A stretch of 64,000 nucleotides of DNA from an uncultured Eubacteriales bacterium (GCA_902764875.1 CACWXP010000003.1:62001-126000); one strand, 5' to 3'; counted from the first letter of the stretch, positions 1 to 12,121 are shown. Made by a program: numbers and translations. Notes: generated by a model from the sequence alone, not told the origin.

Positions 1-1091
<1,091 letters not shown>

Positions 1092-1137
1092 TCTATTTCT
1101 CCTTAAGTCTTACAAAGCCTTCGCCAAAGAGCTTAGA

Positions 1138-3162
<2,025 letters not shown>

Positions 3163-3226
3163 TCATTTTTCCGCCTTTTCTGAAATCCTCCAACCCCTTG
3201 AAAATCAAGGCGTGCAGGAACACCTT

Positions 3227-3255
3227 ATTATATCACTTTTCGCATAAAAAATAAA
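3227..3255 (-). promoter_or_regulatory. Candidate gyrB-gyrA promoter
   Basis: On the minus strand a perfect -10 box TATAAT (3232 to 3227) is preceded, after 17 bp, by a weak AT-rich -35 TTTATT (3255 to 3250). It lies in the 255 bp between the GGDEF gene's terminator and gyrB. The match is good at -10 only. Confidence 0.5.
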
Positions 3256-3320
3256 GGTTTTTCTGAACTTTTTCCTTCCTATATATATGTACCGTCCGAA
3301 TTGTCCGAACAAAAAACTGC

Positions 3321-3344
3321 AAAAAAAGGCCGCCCGCGGCGGCC
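3321..3344 (-). terminator. Rho-independent terminator of the GGDEF gene
   Basis: Read on the minus strand, GGCCGCC pairs with GGCGGCC across a 3-nt loop and is followed directly by seven T residues. It begins about 20 bp after the stop codon of the GGDEF gene and isolates that gene from gyrB. Confidence 0.85.
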
Positions 3345-3363
3345 CGAATGGCTTCACCGGGTC

Positions 3364-4422
3364 TTATTCAAGGCTGCCTCCGTCCGCCCGGATACTGGCA
3401 GCAATCATTTTGGTCAGGAAGAACAGAATCCCGCATTCCGCTTCCTGCCAGATTCTCCTGTTCCGCGCCTCCGCCACGATCAGGTATCCGTCCGTCTCCA
3501 TGTTCCACCGGATCCGCACCGCGCAGAAGGTTTCCACTTCCATTTTTGCCAGAACCCCGTAAAACTCCGGGCTTCTCTTTTCCGCATCCTCCAGATTGTT
3601 GTTGGCGTAAAGGTCGTCGCTCTGCAGCAGCCGTTCCAGATCCCGTACGGGCTCCGCCATCGCCGGGTTACGGACAGCATGCATAATCTGCTGCTTTCCC
3701 ACGTAATACAGGTCGGAAATCTGCAGTTCTTCCATCAGCAGCGGCATCACGTTCCGCAGTTTGTTCACCAGTCCCGGCGCGTATTCAAACTGCCGCGCCA
3801 GTGCGTTGAACGTCGTGTACATCCCGTGCTTGGCAATCTGCCGGATCACGATGTTTTTATGCTTTTCCTCAACGTAAATGATGTGGCAGTTTCTGCCCTT
3901 GGTTTTCCCGCGGTACAGCAGCTTGTCAATCACCTCGAACAGGCTGTTGTAGTCCTTGGCGTCCTTCGGGTAAATCGCGCACCCGACGGTTCCCGTAATG
4001 AAGGGGTTGCAGTCCTCCAGCTGGATGTTCTTCCGCAGCACAGTCCCTTCATACATCCGCATGAAGAATTTCTTGCAGTCGTCGTACGTCACATCCCGAA
4101 GGTTCACAATCAGGATTTCGTCCCCGCCGAACCGCCCGGCCACGCCCGCGTCCCCCAGCAGCGCCATCAGGTCTTCCGAAACGTGAATCAGCACCTGGTC
4201 CCCGACGTAGTGCCCGTAGGTATCATTGATGAATTTGAAGTTATCCAGATCCAGCATCGCAAAGGAAAACGGCACATCGTGATCGATCAGCCACTGGGCG
4301 AACCACAGAATATTCCCGCGGCTCACCAGCCCCGTCAGCTGATCCAGCATCCCGCTGAGATCCGTTTCCTCCAGCTTTTCCCGGAAAAACGGGTATTTCT
4401 CAAGCTGCTCCTTCGAGTACAT
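3364..4422 (-). CDS. GGDEF-domain protein, probable diguanylate cyclase
   Basis: 352 residues. The GGDEF domain is at the N terminus (about residues 20-180), with the substrate-binding stretch DLDNFKFINDTYGH and the signature GRFGGDEI at residues 97-103. The last position of the signature is Ile instead of Phe, which is tolerated in active enzymes. The inhibitory I-site (RxxD five residues before the signature) is absent; GDAG is seen instead. The C-terminal half (about 190-352) is a separate soluble domain of uncertain, possibly GAF-like, fold. No membrane helix or signal peptide is present. The domain order, enzyme first and sensor last, is less common. The likely role is c-di-GMP synthesis in the cytoplasm. 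Confidence 0.85.
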   Translation of the reverse strand: MYSKEQLEKYPFFREKLEETDLSGMLDQLTGLVSRGNILWFAQWLIDHDVPFSFAMLDLDNFKFINDTYGHYVGDQVLIHVSEDLMALLGDAGVAGRFGGDEILIVNLRDVTYDDCKKFFMRMYEGTVLRKNIQLEDCNPFITGTVGCAIYPKDAKDYNSLFEVIDKLLYRGKTKGRNCHIIYVEEKHKNIVIRQIAKHGMYTTFNALARQFEYAPGLVNKLRNVMPLLMEELQISDLYYVGKQQIMHAVRNPAMAEPVRDLERLLQSDDLYANNNLEDAEKRSPEFYGVLAKMEVETFCAVRIRWNMETDGYLIVAEARNRRIWQEAECGILFFLTKMIAASIRADGGSLE

Positions 4423-4516
4423 TCGTTTTCCTCCTGTGAAATTCGGCTGCCGAACTGCCTTTTCATTCCCGGCCCGCTATCCATATCCTACCACTTTTCG
4501 GCCCGAAAGAAAAGTC

Positions 4517-4545
4517 TTTCCCTTCGCCCATTCTTCTGCTATAAT
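4517..4545 (+). promoter_or_regulatory. Candidate promoter of the AEC carrier gene
   Basis: A perfect TATAAT at 4540-4545 lies 45 bp before the carrier ATG. The -35 region at 17 bp spacing (TTTCCC) is poor, so only the -10 box is convincing. Confidence 0.4.
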
Positions 4546-4589
4546 CCCCTCATACACCGCGCAAATACCATTCGCCGGGGGTTGCAGGT

Positions 4590-5540
4590 ATGTTTGAGAG
4601 CTTTATGGTCGCGCTGAACGCGGTCGCGCCCTTCATGATTCTGCTGGGGATCGGCTTCCTGGCCGTCCGCACGGGGCTCACCGACCGGCCCTTTATGAAC
4701 CGCCTGAATGCCCTGAATTTCCGGCTCTTCTTTCCCTTTCTGATGTTCAACAATATCTATTCCGCCCGTCCGGAAGATCTGCCCTCTGCAAAGCTGATGA
4801 TCTTCGCACCCGCAGCAATAATCCTGCTGGTTCTCCTGCTCCTGCTCGTCGTTCCCCGCCTGGTGAAGGAGAACGCCCGCCGGGGCGTCATCATCCAGGC
4901 CCTTTTCCGCGCCAATTTTATTATCTACGGTCTCCCGCTTACGACCTATGTGTTCGGGCAGGAGCGTTCCTCCGTCTGCGGCATGATGGTCATGATCGTC
5001 GTTTCCCTTTTCAATGTTGCCTCCGTCATCATTCTCGAGATTTTCCGGGAGGGCGGCCGGGTCCGTCCGGGCAAGCTTCTCCTCGGTCTGGTAAAAAACC
5101 CCCTGCTCCAGGGCTGCGCCGCCGGACTGGTCTGCTTTCTGCTCCGGATCCGCCTGCCGGATTTCATCGCCTCCCCGGTCTCGTCCCTGGCCACCCTGGC
5201 CACCACCCTGGCCATGGTGATCCTCGGTGCCAACCTGGTCTTCAGTGAAATCCGCAAAAACCGGAAAACCATCATCGCGGTCCTCCTGGTCCGCCTGATC
5301 CTGCTCCCGCTCGTCACGGTTCCTCTGGGCTATGCCCTCGGCCTTCGCGGCGTGGAACTCTTCCTGGTGCTCATGATCTTCGGCACCCCCATCGCCACCG
5401 CCTCCTATCCCATGGCCGAAAACATGGGCGGCGACGGTCAGCTGGCCGGCCAGCTGGTCTTCACCAGCACGGTAGCCTCCCTTGGAACCATCTTCCTCTT
5501 CATCTACGCCATGTCCCGCCTGGGACTCCTCGTATCCTGA
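4590..5540 (+). CDS. AEC-family transporter (auxin efflux carrier fold)
   Basis: 316-residue integral membrane protein with about ten hydrophobic segments spread over its whole length. It has the typical AEC opening (a first helix with GIGFLAVRTGL) and the C-terminal GTPIATASYPMAENMGGD, the conserved proline-rich crossover region of the family. AEC carriers export or exchange organic anions. It sits 38 bp before the GH4 gene in the same direction, next to the pectin module, so an organic acid linked to uronate metabolism is a possible substrate; this is inference. The start ATG has a weak GCAGGT-type ribosome binding site. Confidence 0.85.
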   Translation: MFESFMVALNAVAPFMILLGIGFLAVRTGLTDRPFMNRLNALNFRLFFPFLMFNNIYSARPEDLPSAKLMIFAPAAIILLVLLLLLVVPRLVKENARRGVIIQALFRANFIIYGLPLTTYVFGQERSSVCGMMVMIVVSLFNVASVIILEIFREGGRVRPGKLLLGLVKNPLLQGCAAGLVCFLLRIRLPDFIASPVSSLATLATTLAMVILGANLVFSEIRKNRKTIIAVLLVRLILLPLVTVPLGYALGLRGVELFLVLMIFGTPIATASYPMAENMGGDGQLAGQLVFTSTVASLGTIFLFIYAMSRLGLLVS

Positions 5541-5578
5541 ACCCTAAATCCTATATCCTCAAAAAGGAGGTACCCTAA

Positions 5579-6958
5579 ATGTCTGACATAAAAAACCTTC
5601 AAATCGCCTACATCGGCGGCGGCTCCCGCGGCTGGGCCTGGGGGTTCATGACCGATCTGGCCACGGATCCGGAAATCAGCGGAACCATCCGCCTCTATGA
5701 TATCGACAAAGAAGCTGCGGAGCGCAACCGGGTCATCGGCCAAAAAATCAGTGCCCACCCGAAAGCCGTTTCCCGCTGGTCCTATGAGGTCAGCAACACC
5801 CTGCAGGAAGCCCTCACCGGCGCAGATTTTGTCGTGATCTCCATTCTCCCCGGCACCTTCCGGGAAATGCAGAGCGACGTTCACCTGCCGGAGCGCGTCG
5901 GCGTCTGGCAGCCCGTAGGCGATACCGTCGGCGCCGGCGGATTCATGCGCGCCCTGCGCACGATCCCCATGTATGTTGAAATCGCCGAAGCCATCCGGGA
6001 TTTCGCGCCGGACGCCTGGGTCATCAATTACACCAACCCCATGTCCCTCTGCGTCCGCACACTCTACGAGGTCTTTCCCGCCGTCCGGGCCTTCGGCTGC
6101 TGCCACGAGGTCTTCGGAACCCAGAAGCTCCTCTGCGCCATGCTGAAGGCTGAAGAAGGCGTCTCCGATGTCCGACGCCAGGATCTGCGCACCACTGTCA
6201 CCGGCATCAACCATTTCACCTGGATCACCGCCGCTTCCTGGGGAACGACGGATCTGATGCCCCTCTACGCCCGCTTCGCCGAAAAGTATGCTGAGAGCGG
6301 TTTTGAGGAGGGTCAGGACAAAAACTGGATGAACTCCCATTTTGCCTGCGCCCACCGGGTTAAATTCGACCTTTTCCGCCGTTACGGGGCCATTGCCGCC
6401 GCCGGTGACCGCCACCTGGCGGAGTTTGTCGCCCCCTGGTATACGAAGGACCCGGAAACCATCCGTTCCTGGATGTTCAATCTCACCTCCGTCTCCTGGC
6501 GCATGCAGGATCTGGAAGACCGTCTGGCCCGGTCCGACCGGCTCATCCGCGGAGAGGAGGAACCCGCCCTGAAAACCTCCGGCGAGGAAGGCCATCTGCT
6601 CCTGAAGGCCCTCCTTGGCCTGGGCGACATGGTCTCCAATGTCAATGTCCCGAACCGGGGCCAGATTCCGGATCTGCCCCTCGGCGCCGTGGTGGAAACC
6701 AACGCCCTCTTCGGTCGGAATCGCATCGAGCCGCTCTTCGCCGGCCCCATGCCCGCATCCATCCGGCCCCTGGTCACCCGCCATGTCCTGAATCAGGAAA
6801 ACACCCTTACCGCTGCCCTGAACTGCGACAGAAAGCTGGGGTTCACGACTTTCATGAATGATCCCCAGCTCGCAGCCGTATCCCCGGCCGAAGGTGAAAA
6901 ACTGTTCAATGACATGCTCGAAAACCAGAAAGAATATCTCCCCAAAGCCTGGTTCTGA
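5579..6958 (+). CDS. Glycoside hydrolase family 4, probable alpha-galacturonidase
   Basis: 459 residues, the normal length for GH4. GH4 enzymes use NAD and a divalent metal for an oxidation-elimination mechanism. Seen here: the NAD-binding N terminus IAYIGGGSRGWAWGF, YDID, the NYTNPMSL motif, the metal-binding GCCHEVFG (Cys-His) and GINHFTW (His). GH4 members act on alpha-glucosides, alpha-galactosides or alpha-galacturonides. The neighbouring galacturonate catabolism genes and the CCHE rather than CN-type metal motif favour an LplD-like alpha-galacturonidase. An AAGGAGG ribosome binding site lies 8 bp before the ATG. It is convergent with the ABC ATPase gene that follows. Confidence 0.85.
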   Translation: MSDIKNLQIAYIGGGSRGWAWGFMTDLATDPEISGTIRLYDIDKEAAERNRVIGQKISAHPKAVSRWSYEVSNTLQEALTGADFVVISILPGTFREMQSDVHLPERVGVWQPVGDTVGAGGFMRALRTIPMYVEIAEAIRDFAPDAWVINYTNPMSLCVRTLYEVFPAVRAFGCCHEVFGTQKLLCAMLKAEEGVSDVRRQDLRTTVTGINHFTWITAASWGTTDLMPLYARFAEKYAESGFEEGQDKNWMNSHFACAHRVKFDLFRRYGAIAAAGDRHLAEFVAPWYTKDPETIRSWMFNLTSVSWRMQDLEDRLARSDRLIRGEEEPALKTSGEEGHLLLKALLGLGDMVSNVNVPNRGQIPDLPLGAVVETNALFGRNRIEPLFAGPMPASIRPLVTRHVLNQENTLTAALNCDRKLGFTTFMNDPQLAAVSPAEGEKLFNDMLENQKEYLPKAWF

Positions 6959-7025
6959 CCAAAGCTCTAAACCCAATGCCTCTCAGATCTAACCACTCAC
7001 TACTATCCACTATCTGCTAATCACT

Positions 7026-7043
7026 GCCGCGCTGCAGCGCGGC
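7026..7043. other. 18-bp perfect palindrome between convergent genes
   Basis: GCCGCGCTGCAGCGCGGC is a perfect palindrome in the 120 bp between the GH4 stop and the ABC ATPase stop. It could form a hairpin in either transcript, but neither strand has a following T-run, so calling it a terminator would be weak. Confidence 0.4.
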
Positions 7044-7078
7044 CCCTAAAACCTCCCCGTTCTCCTGAATCTTATATC

Positions 7079-8149
7079 CTAAATAACCTCTTCCGTAGTA
7101 CCGTCGAACAGATAAACGCTCTCCCGGGGAATCCAGAAGCTCAGCGGCGCGTCGGTTTCCGGCGTGTCGTGGCTGTCCACCTTCAGAATCGCCTGCGCCT
7201 CGCCGCAGGTAATATACACGTTCGTATTGTCGCCCAGCATCTCCGTCAGTTCCACCTGACAGTCGATCCGGGCGGCATTTTCCTGTGCCTGCAGCATCGC
7301 CGCTTCCGGCCGGAATCCGAAAACGATCTCTTTTCCTTCCAGCCCGGCCGCGTCCTCCCGCAGTTCCTTCAGGTTTACCTGCTGGTCCCCGAAGGCGATG
7401 CAACCATTCTCAACCCTGCTCCGGATAAAGTTCATCGGCGGCTCGCCGATAAACCCGGCAACGAACACGTTCGCCGGCTTGAAATACAGTTCATAGGGCG
7501 TTCCCACCTGCTGGATATATCCGTCCTTCATCACCACGATCCGGTCCGCCAGCGTCATAGCTTCCGTCTGGTCGTGGGTCACGTAAATGGTCGTAGCTCC
7601 GGTTTCCTGGTGAATCTGGGCAATCTCGCTCCGCATGGTCACCCGCTGTTTCGCGTCCAGGTTGCTCAGCGGTTCGTCCATCAGGAAAATGCCGACCTTC
7701 CGGATCAGCGCCCGCCCGATGGCGACGCGCTGCCGCTGGCCGCCGGAAAGCGCCCGGGGCAGCCGGTCCAGATAGTCCGTCAGACCCAGGATTTTCGCGG
7801 TCTTCTGCACCCGCTCCTCAATCACGTCCTCGTCCACGCCCTGCAGGGTCAGGCCGAAGGCGATGTTGTCAAAAACCGTCATCTGCGGATACAGCGCGTA
7901 GCTCTGGAAAACCATCGCCACTTCCCGGTCCCGCGGGCTCTTCTCGTTGGCCCGCACCCCGTTGATCAGGAAATCGCCGCTGGAAATGTTCTCAAGCCCG
8001 GCGATCATCCGCAGCGTCGTGGACTTTCCGCAGCCGGAGGGCCCGACAAAAACGATAAACTCACCCTTGTCGATTTCCAGGTTGAAATTGTGCACCGCGT
8101 GGAAACCGTTGGGGTAAATCTTGTTGACATTCTTCAGCTCAATATACAT
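7079..8149 (-). CDS. MsmX/UgpC-type sugar ABC transporter ATPase (copy 1)
   Basis: 356 residues from the ATG at 8149 (MYIELKNVNKIYPNGFHAV); an upstream in-frame extension is not family-like. Walker A GPSGCGKST (about residues 38-46), Q-loop VFQSYALYPQ, signature LSGGQRQRVAIGRAL, Walker B IFLMDEPLSNLD and the switch histidine YVTHDQTEAM are intact. A C-terminal TOBE/MalK-type domain follows. It energises import of oligosaccharides through permeases such as the LplB/LplC pair at 15054-17015. It is the last gene of the cluster, 20 bp after GH105. A second ATPase of the same family is encoded at 10544, so one may serve several transporters as MsmX does. Confidence 0.93.
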   Translation of the reverse strand: MYIELKNVNKIYPNGFHAVHNFNLEIDKGEFIVFVGPSGCGKSTTLRMIAGLENISSGDFLINGVRANEKSPRDREVAMVFQSYALYPQMTVFDNIAFGLTLQGVDEDVIEERVQKTAKILGLTDYLDRLPRALSGGQRQRVAIGRALIRKVGIFLMDEPLSNLDAKQRVTMRSEIAQIHQETGATTIYVTHDQTEAMTLADRIVVMKDGYIQQVGTPYELYFKPANVFVAGFIGEPPMNFIRSRVENGCIAFGDQQVNLKELREDAAGLEGKEIVFGFRPEAAMLQAQENAARIDCQVELTEMLGDNTNVYITCGEAQAILKVDSHDTPETDAPLSFWIPRESVYLFDGTTEEVI

Positions 8150-8169
8150 GAACCAAAACCCTCCAAACC

Positions 8170-9294
8170 CTAGATCCTCTTCACTTCCGTGTAGCACAGC
8201 ACAAAGGGCGCCGCGCCCTTCGCGTCGTTGCAAACCACCGGTTCCGAGATATAGTACTCGTAGCTCCCGTCCCGGCGCCGGTTGTTCTCCGGCCCCAGTC
8301 CCGCCACCAGGCAGATGTTGTCCAGCTCCACCATGCCATCCTGAACCTTCAGATGATTCCGGCAGATCCCGTCGAAGGTCTTCCGGCCCTTTTCCCTGAA
8401 ACTTTCGTCCAGGGCCCCCAGCCGGGCCCCCTTCAGCATGGCGCAGGCGATCATCGCGCTGCCGCTGGTCTCAAGGTAGTTGCCTTCCCGCCCGGCCTGG
8501 TCCACAACCTGGTGGTACATCCCGCTCTCCGGGTCCGCGAAGGCCGAAATGCTATCCATCAGCTCCCGCAGCGTCTCCGCCAGTTCGTCCCGTTCTTCCA
8601 TCCCCTTCGGGATCAGTTCGATCAGATCCGCCAGCGCCAGCGAGTACCACCCGATGGCCCGCAGCCAGAAGTTCCGGCTCAGCCCTGTCTCCGGATCCGC
8701 CCAGAAGGCCTTCCGGCTCGCGTCGTATCCGTGGTAGTAAAGTCCCGTCTTCGGATCCCGCATTTTCTGCCGGACGTTCCGCATCTGCGTCATGATATCC
8801 CGGATCTCGCCCTTCCCGAAGCTGTTCTCAAACATCGCCGCAAAGGGCAGCGCCATGTACGTCCCGTCCAGCCACACCTGGTTCGGATAAATCTCCTTGT
8901 GCCAGAAGTTCCCTTCCGCCGTCCGCGGCTGTTCACTCAGGCTCCGGTAGAGCATCTCCGCCGCCTTCCGGTATTTTTCGTTCTCCGTCCGCAAGTACAT
9001 CGGGAACAGGATCCGCCCCTCGTTGTAATCGTCCAGGGCGTGCTTCTCCGGCCGGAAGGTGTCGACGCTCCCGTCCTCCCGCACAAAGCTGTCCGCAACC
9101 TCTTCCACAAAAGCGGCATACCGGTCGTCCCCGGTGATCTCGCTCATGGCCAGCAGCGCCGTCAGCATGCATCCGTCGATATAGTTCCAGCTGACGTCCG
9201 TTCCCTCCCGGATTTTCTCCATGTTCCAGGCCGTCCGCCGCGGCGTGCTCCGCCGGATCAGTTCCAGGATATACCGCTCGATCGTCTCGTTCAT
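8170..9294 (-). CDS. GH105 unsaturated rhamnogalacturonyl/galacturonyl hydrolase
   Basis: 374 residues without a signal peptide, so cytoplasmic. It resembles YteR/YesR, which remove the 4,5-unsaturated uronic acid from pectin-lyase products by hydration. The helical-barrel landmarks seen are TDVSWNYIDGCMLTALLAM, the HALDDYNEGRILFPMYLRT segment and the aromatic GLYYHGYDASR and FWLRAIGWY stretches. A ribosome binding site GGAAAGGGA precedes the ATG. The 5-keto-4-deoxyuronate released is the substrate of KduI encoded in the same cluster. Specificity between rhamnogalacturonan and polygalacturonan products cannot be read from the sequence. Confidence 0.92.
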   Translation of the reverse strand: MNETIERYILELIRRSTPRRTAWNMEKIREGTDVSWNYIDGCMLTALLAMSEITGDDRYAAFVEEVADSFVREDGSVDTFRPEKHALDDYNEGRILFPMYLRTENEKYRKAAEMLYRSLSEQPRTAEGNFWHKEIYPNQVWLDGTYMALPFAAMFENSFGKGEIRDIMTQMRNVRQKMRDPKTGLYYHGYDASRKAFWADPETGLSRNFWLRAIGWYSLALADLIELIPKGMEERDELAETLRELMDSISAFADPESGMYHQVVDQAGREGNYLETSGSAMIACAMLKGARLGALDESFREKGRKTFDGICRNHLKVQDGMVELDNICLVAGLGPENNRRRDGSYEYYISEPVVCNDAKGAAPFVLCYTEVKRI

Positions 9295-9325
9295 GTCGTC
9301 CCTTTCCGTTTTCCTGAAAATCCGC

Positions 9326-9970
9326 TTATCTCCCGGCCCTGGCCTTTTCCCGCGCGTCCGTCAGAATCTTTCTGAAAGTTCTCCGTATCCCGAGAAAAAG
9401 GAAATCCCATCCCGTGGCCAGCAGCCCGAACCCGATCGGTTCAACCCCCAGCGGCACGCTGTCCTTGGCTGCCCCCGTCAGGGCGATCAGCAGCCGGTTC
9501 AGCCCCTGATAGGAAACCACCACGCACCCCAGAATCAGAAAGCCGTAGAAAATGTCCAACAGCAGTCCGGGCACGCCCCGCCGGTTCACCATCATCCACC
9601 GGTCGTTGCCGCCCGGAACCTTGGCCCAGAACCGCAGCACGTTGTTTGTCAGCAGGTTCGTCACCATTCCGAGTCCCACCCCGAGGATCAGCAGCAGGTT
9701 CTCCATGTTGGGAACCATCATTCCCAGTCCCCAGTAGAAGAAGAAACACACTGCCCCGGCGAACCACCATTTGATCAGTACGGCTTTTACCCAGTCCTTC
9801 AGCCGGATCTTCGGCCCGGACTGATACTTCCGCAGTTCCTTTTCGCTGACCTTCGGGCTGTTCTCCGGCGTCGCCTCCACAAGGTCGTCAATGGCCTTTG
9901 TGTTCAGCCGGTAGTAATCCGCCGCGTCCCTGGGCTTGTCGGGAACGACTTTCCTGTCTTTTCTGCCCAT
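9326..9970 (-). CDS. Uncharacterised membrane protein of the sugar ABC cluster (1 of 4)
   Basis: 214 residues, not recognised. A charged N-terminal cytoplasmic segment of about 65 residues is followed by about four membrane helices: AVCFFFYWGLGMMVP, LLLILGVGLGMVTNLL, a segment around LDIFYGFLILGCVVVSY, and one near VEPIGFGLLATGWDFLFLG. It ends in a basic tail. It lies 6 bp after the next membrane-protein gene and 31 bp before GH105. The tight spacing and position between two transport ATPase genes suggest it belongs to the importer, but no function can be assigned. Confidence 0.75.
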   Translation of the reverse strand: MGRKDRKVVPDKPRDAADYYRLNTKAIDDLVEATPENSPKVSEKELRKYQSGPKIRLKDWVKAVLIKWWFAGAVCFFFYWGLGMMVPNMENLLLILGVGLGMVTNLLTNNVLRFWAKVPGGNDRWMMVNRRGVPGLLLDIFYGFLILGCVVVSYQGLNRLLIALTGAAKDSVPLGVEPIGFGLLATGWDFLFLGIRRTFRKILTDAREKARAGR

Positions 9971-9976
9971 TGCCCG

Positions 9977-10540
9977 TCACGCGTCTTCGCTGCTGATATC
10001 GATGGCGCCCATCTCTTCGTTCGCAGCCACTTCAACGCTCGTGTTGATCTTCTTGATCAGCGGCTTGTAAACCGGAAGCAGTGCCGTCAGCGCCGCGCCG
10101 ACAATCAGCAGAATCTTATGAATACCAAGCATCTTCTGCGCGTTGGAAATATAAGTGTTCGTGCTGTCCAGCACAATCGGGTTGTCCGCCCGGGTCAGGG
10201 CTTCCGTAATCCGTTTCCCGTAGAAAATATCGCAGTAGAAGATCACCGCCACCATCACGAACATCAGCACCAGCATCGGGATGTTCGTCTTCTTCCGGTG
10301 AGGAAAGGAGTTCAGGAAGCAAAGCAGGCTCAGCATACTCAGCAGCATCGTCGCGAATTCCGCCAGTCCCATCCCGGCGCCGTAGATTTTCGCCGTCGTG
10401 TTTGAAATCTGCGTCAGATTAAAGCTGTAGTATACGAACGCCGCCGCCAGCACAAACATTGCGATCATGTGCGGTTTCCGCTTCAGCGCCACCATCCATT
10501 TCCGGAAGAATTCCGGTTTTTTCGAAGGAGCTTTTGTCAT
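9977..10540 (-). CDS. Uncharacterised membrane protein of the sugar ABC cluster (2 of 4)
   Basis: 187 residues, not recognised. About four hydrophobic segments are visible: MIAMFVLAAAFVYYSFNL, FATMLLSMLSLLCFLNSF, IPMLVLMFVMVAVIFYCDIF and ILLIVGAALTALLPVY. Both termini are charged. Its start is 3 bp from the stop of the ATPase gene at 10544, so translation is probably coupled. The repeated pattern of a short four-helix protein next to each ATPase gene hints at an accessory subunit of the transporter; this is inference. Confidence 0.75.
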   Translation of the reverse strand: MTKAPSKKPEFFRKWMVALKRKPHMIAMFVLAAAFVYYSFNLTQISNTTAKIYGAGMGLAEFATMLLSMLSLLCFLNSFPHRKKTNIPMLVLMFVMVAVIFYCDIFYGKRITEALTRADNPIVLDSTNTYISNAQKMLGIHKILLIVGAALTALLPVYKPLIKKINTSVEVAANEEMGAIDISSEDA

Positions 10541-10543
10541 GTG

Positions 10544-11620
10544 TTATTTCCCCTCCTTCCGGATCGCGTTTGTCGTCTCTTTGTCGAAGAAATGCTTCCG
10601 CCCGAACTGCATCCCGGCGATGTCTCCGTTTTTGTATTCGGCCCATCCCCGAAGCTTCGCCACAAGGTGCGCTCCGTTGCCGACGGTTCCGTGCACCAGC
10701 GTGTTCATCCCCAGGTTCTCGTTGTTCACAACCTTCACCTGCAGCGGCCCGTCCGCGGTAATGTTCTCCGGCCGCACGCCGAGGATAATCTGCTTTCCGT
10801 AGTAATCCTTCAGCGTGTCCTTTTCCTCGTCGGAAAGTTCCGCCTCAAAACCGTTCCCCTTCAGTTTCCCGTCTTCAAACAGCATGTCCGGATAGAAGTT
10901 CATCGGCGGCAGTCCGATAAACCCGGCAACGAAGGTGTTATTCGGCCGGTCGTAAAGTTCCAGCGGCGTCCCAACCTGCTGAACGTGTCCCATGCTCATG
11001 CAGACAATCCGGTCCGCAAGTGTCAGGGCTTCCGTCTGGTCGTGGGTCACGTAAAGCATCGTGGCCTTCAGCCGCTTGTGCAGCAGCAGAATCTCCCGGC
11101 GTGTCGCCCCGCGCAGTTTCGCATCCAGGTTGCTCAGCGGTTCGTCAAACAGGAAAACCTTCGGGTTCCGCACGATCGACCGCCCCATGGCCACCCGCTG
11201 CCGCTGTCCGCCGGAAAGCTGCGCCGGCTTCTTGTTCAGCTGGCTCGTCAACCCAAGGATTTCCGCCGCCGCCAGCACTTTCTTGTGGATCACGTTCGGA
11301 TCTTCCTTGCGCAGCGTCAGCGAAAAAGCCATGTTCTCATAAATCGTCATGTGCCCGTACAGTGCGTAGTTCTGGAAAACCATGGCCATGTCCCGATCCT
11401 TGGCCGGCGTCTGGGTAATGTCTTTTCCGTCCAGCAGCAGATGCCCAGCGGAAATATCTTCCAGCCCCGCCACCATCCGCAGCGTGGTTGATTTTCCGCA
11501 TCCGGAGGGTCCAACCAGCACGATCAGCTCCCCGTCCGAGACGTCCAGATTGAAATCGAAAACGGCCTGCACCTTGTTGTCATAGATCTTGTCCAGATGC
11601 TGCAGTTTCAGCTCAGCCAT
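10544..11620 (-). CDS. MsmX/UgpC-type sugar ABC transporter ATPase (copy 2)
   Basis: 358 residues, starting MAELKLQHLDKIYDNKVQAV. Walker A GPSGCGKST, Q-loop VFQNYALYGH, signature LSGGQRQRVAMGRS, Walker B VFLFDEPLSNLD and the switch histidine YVTHDQTEAL are complete, followed by a TOBE-type regulatory region. It is clearly diverged from the copy at 7079 despite identical family membership. It abuts the membrane-protein gene at 11621 with no gap. It probably powers the LplB/LplC permease encoded upstream in the same transcription unit. Confidence 0.93.
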   Translation of the reverse strand: MAELKLQHLDKIYDNKVQAVFDFNLDVSDGELIVLVGPSGCGKSTTLRMVAGLEDISAGHLLLDGKDITQTPAKDRDMAMVFQNYALYGHMTIYENMAFSLTLRKEDPNVIHKKVLAAAEILGLTSQLNKKPAQLSGGQRQRVAMGRSIVRNPKVFLFDEPLSNLDAKLRGATRREILLLHKRLKATMLYVTHDQTEALTLADRIVCMSMGHVQQVGTPLELYDRPNNTFVAGFIGLPPMNFYPDMLFEDGKLKGNGFEAELSDEEKDTLKDYYGKQIILGVRPENITADGPLQVKVVNNENLGMNTLVHGTVGNGAHLVAKLRGWAEYKNGDIAGMQFGRKHFFDKETTNAIRKEGK

Positions 11621-12121
11621 TTACGCAGCCTCCTTCCCCGTTGCCCCGATATGCTTTTCCAGCGCCGCCGCTTTCTTCTGGTTGATCGCCGCCGCAAGAA
11701 TCAGGCATGCGCTGCTTGCCGCCAGGTAAACGACGCACCGGATGAACTGCGGCGTCTCCATCACGACTCTTTCCGCGCTCCCGAGCTTGATCACCGCCGT
11801 ATGCGCCTGCATCGGCAGGATAAAGATCCGCGCCGCCTGAAGAATTCCGATCACATAAAGCAGCCACGAATAGTTTTTCTGATAGCTCTTCACCCCTTCC
11901 GAGGCCAGGAACACCATCAGCATGAACAGCAGGTTGTAAACAATGCTTCCCCCGACCAGGATCTGGTAGTACCAGCTTCCGACGTCACTTTTATATATCG
12001 AAACGAAATAAAGAACGTTCAGCAAAATGGCCAGATAGCACAGCCGGGAAGACGCCGTGTTCTTGACATAGCGCATCCGGTCCGTCCGGATCTCCCGGTC
12101 GCTCATCGATGCAGTCGTCAT
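11621..12121 (-). CDS. Uncharacterised membrane protein of the sugar ABC cluster (3 of 4)
   Basis: 166 residues, not recognised. About four hydrophobic segments: LCYLAILLNVLYFVSIY, IVYNLLFMLMVFLAS, a segment around YSWLLYVIGILQAARIFIL, and CVVYLAASSACLILAAA. Its ATG overlaps the stop of the upstream membrane-protein gene by 4 bp (12118-12121), and its own stop touches the ATPase ATG. This gives an unbroken chain of translational coupling. No catalytic motif is visible. Confidence 0.75.
   Translation of the reverse strand: MTTASMSDREIRTDRMRYVKNTASSRLCYLAILLNVLYFVSIYKSDVGSWYYQILVGGSIVYNLLFMLMVFLASEGVKSYQKNYSWLLYVIGILQAARIFILPMQAHTAVIKLGSAERVVMETPQFIRCVVYLAASSACLILAAAINQKKAAALEKHIGATGKEAA

Noticed and set aside
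7026-7043. Palindrome as a terminator for the convergent genes
   Set aside because: No T-run follows on either strand; kept only as a low-confidence palindrome.
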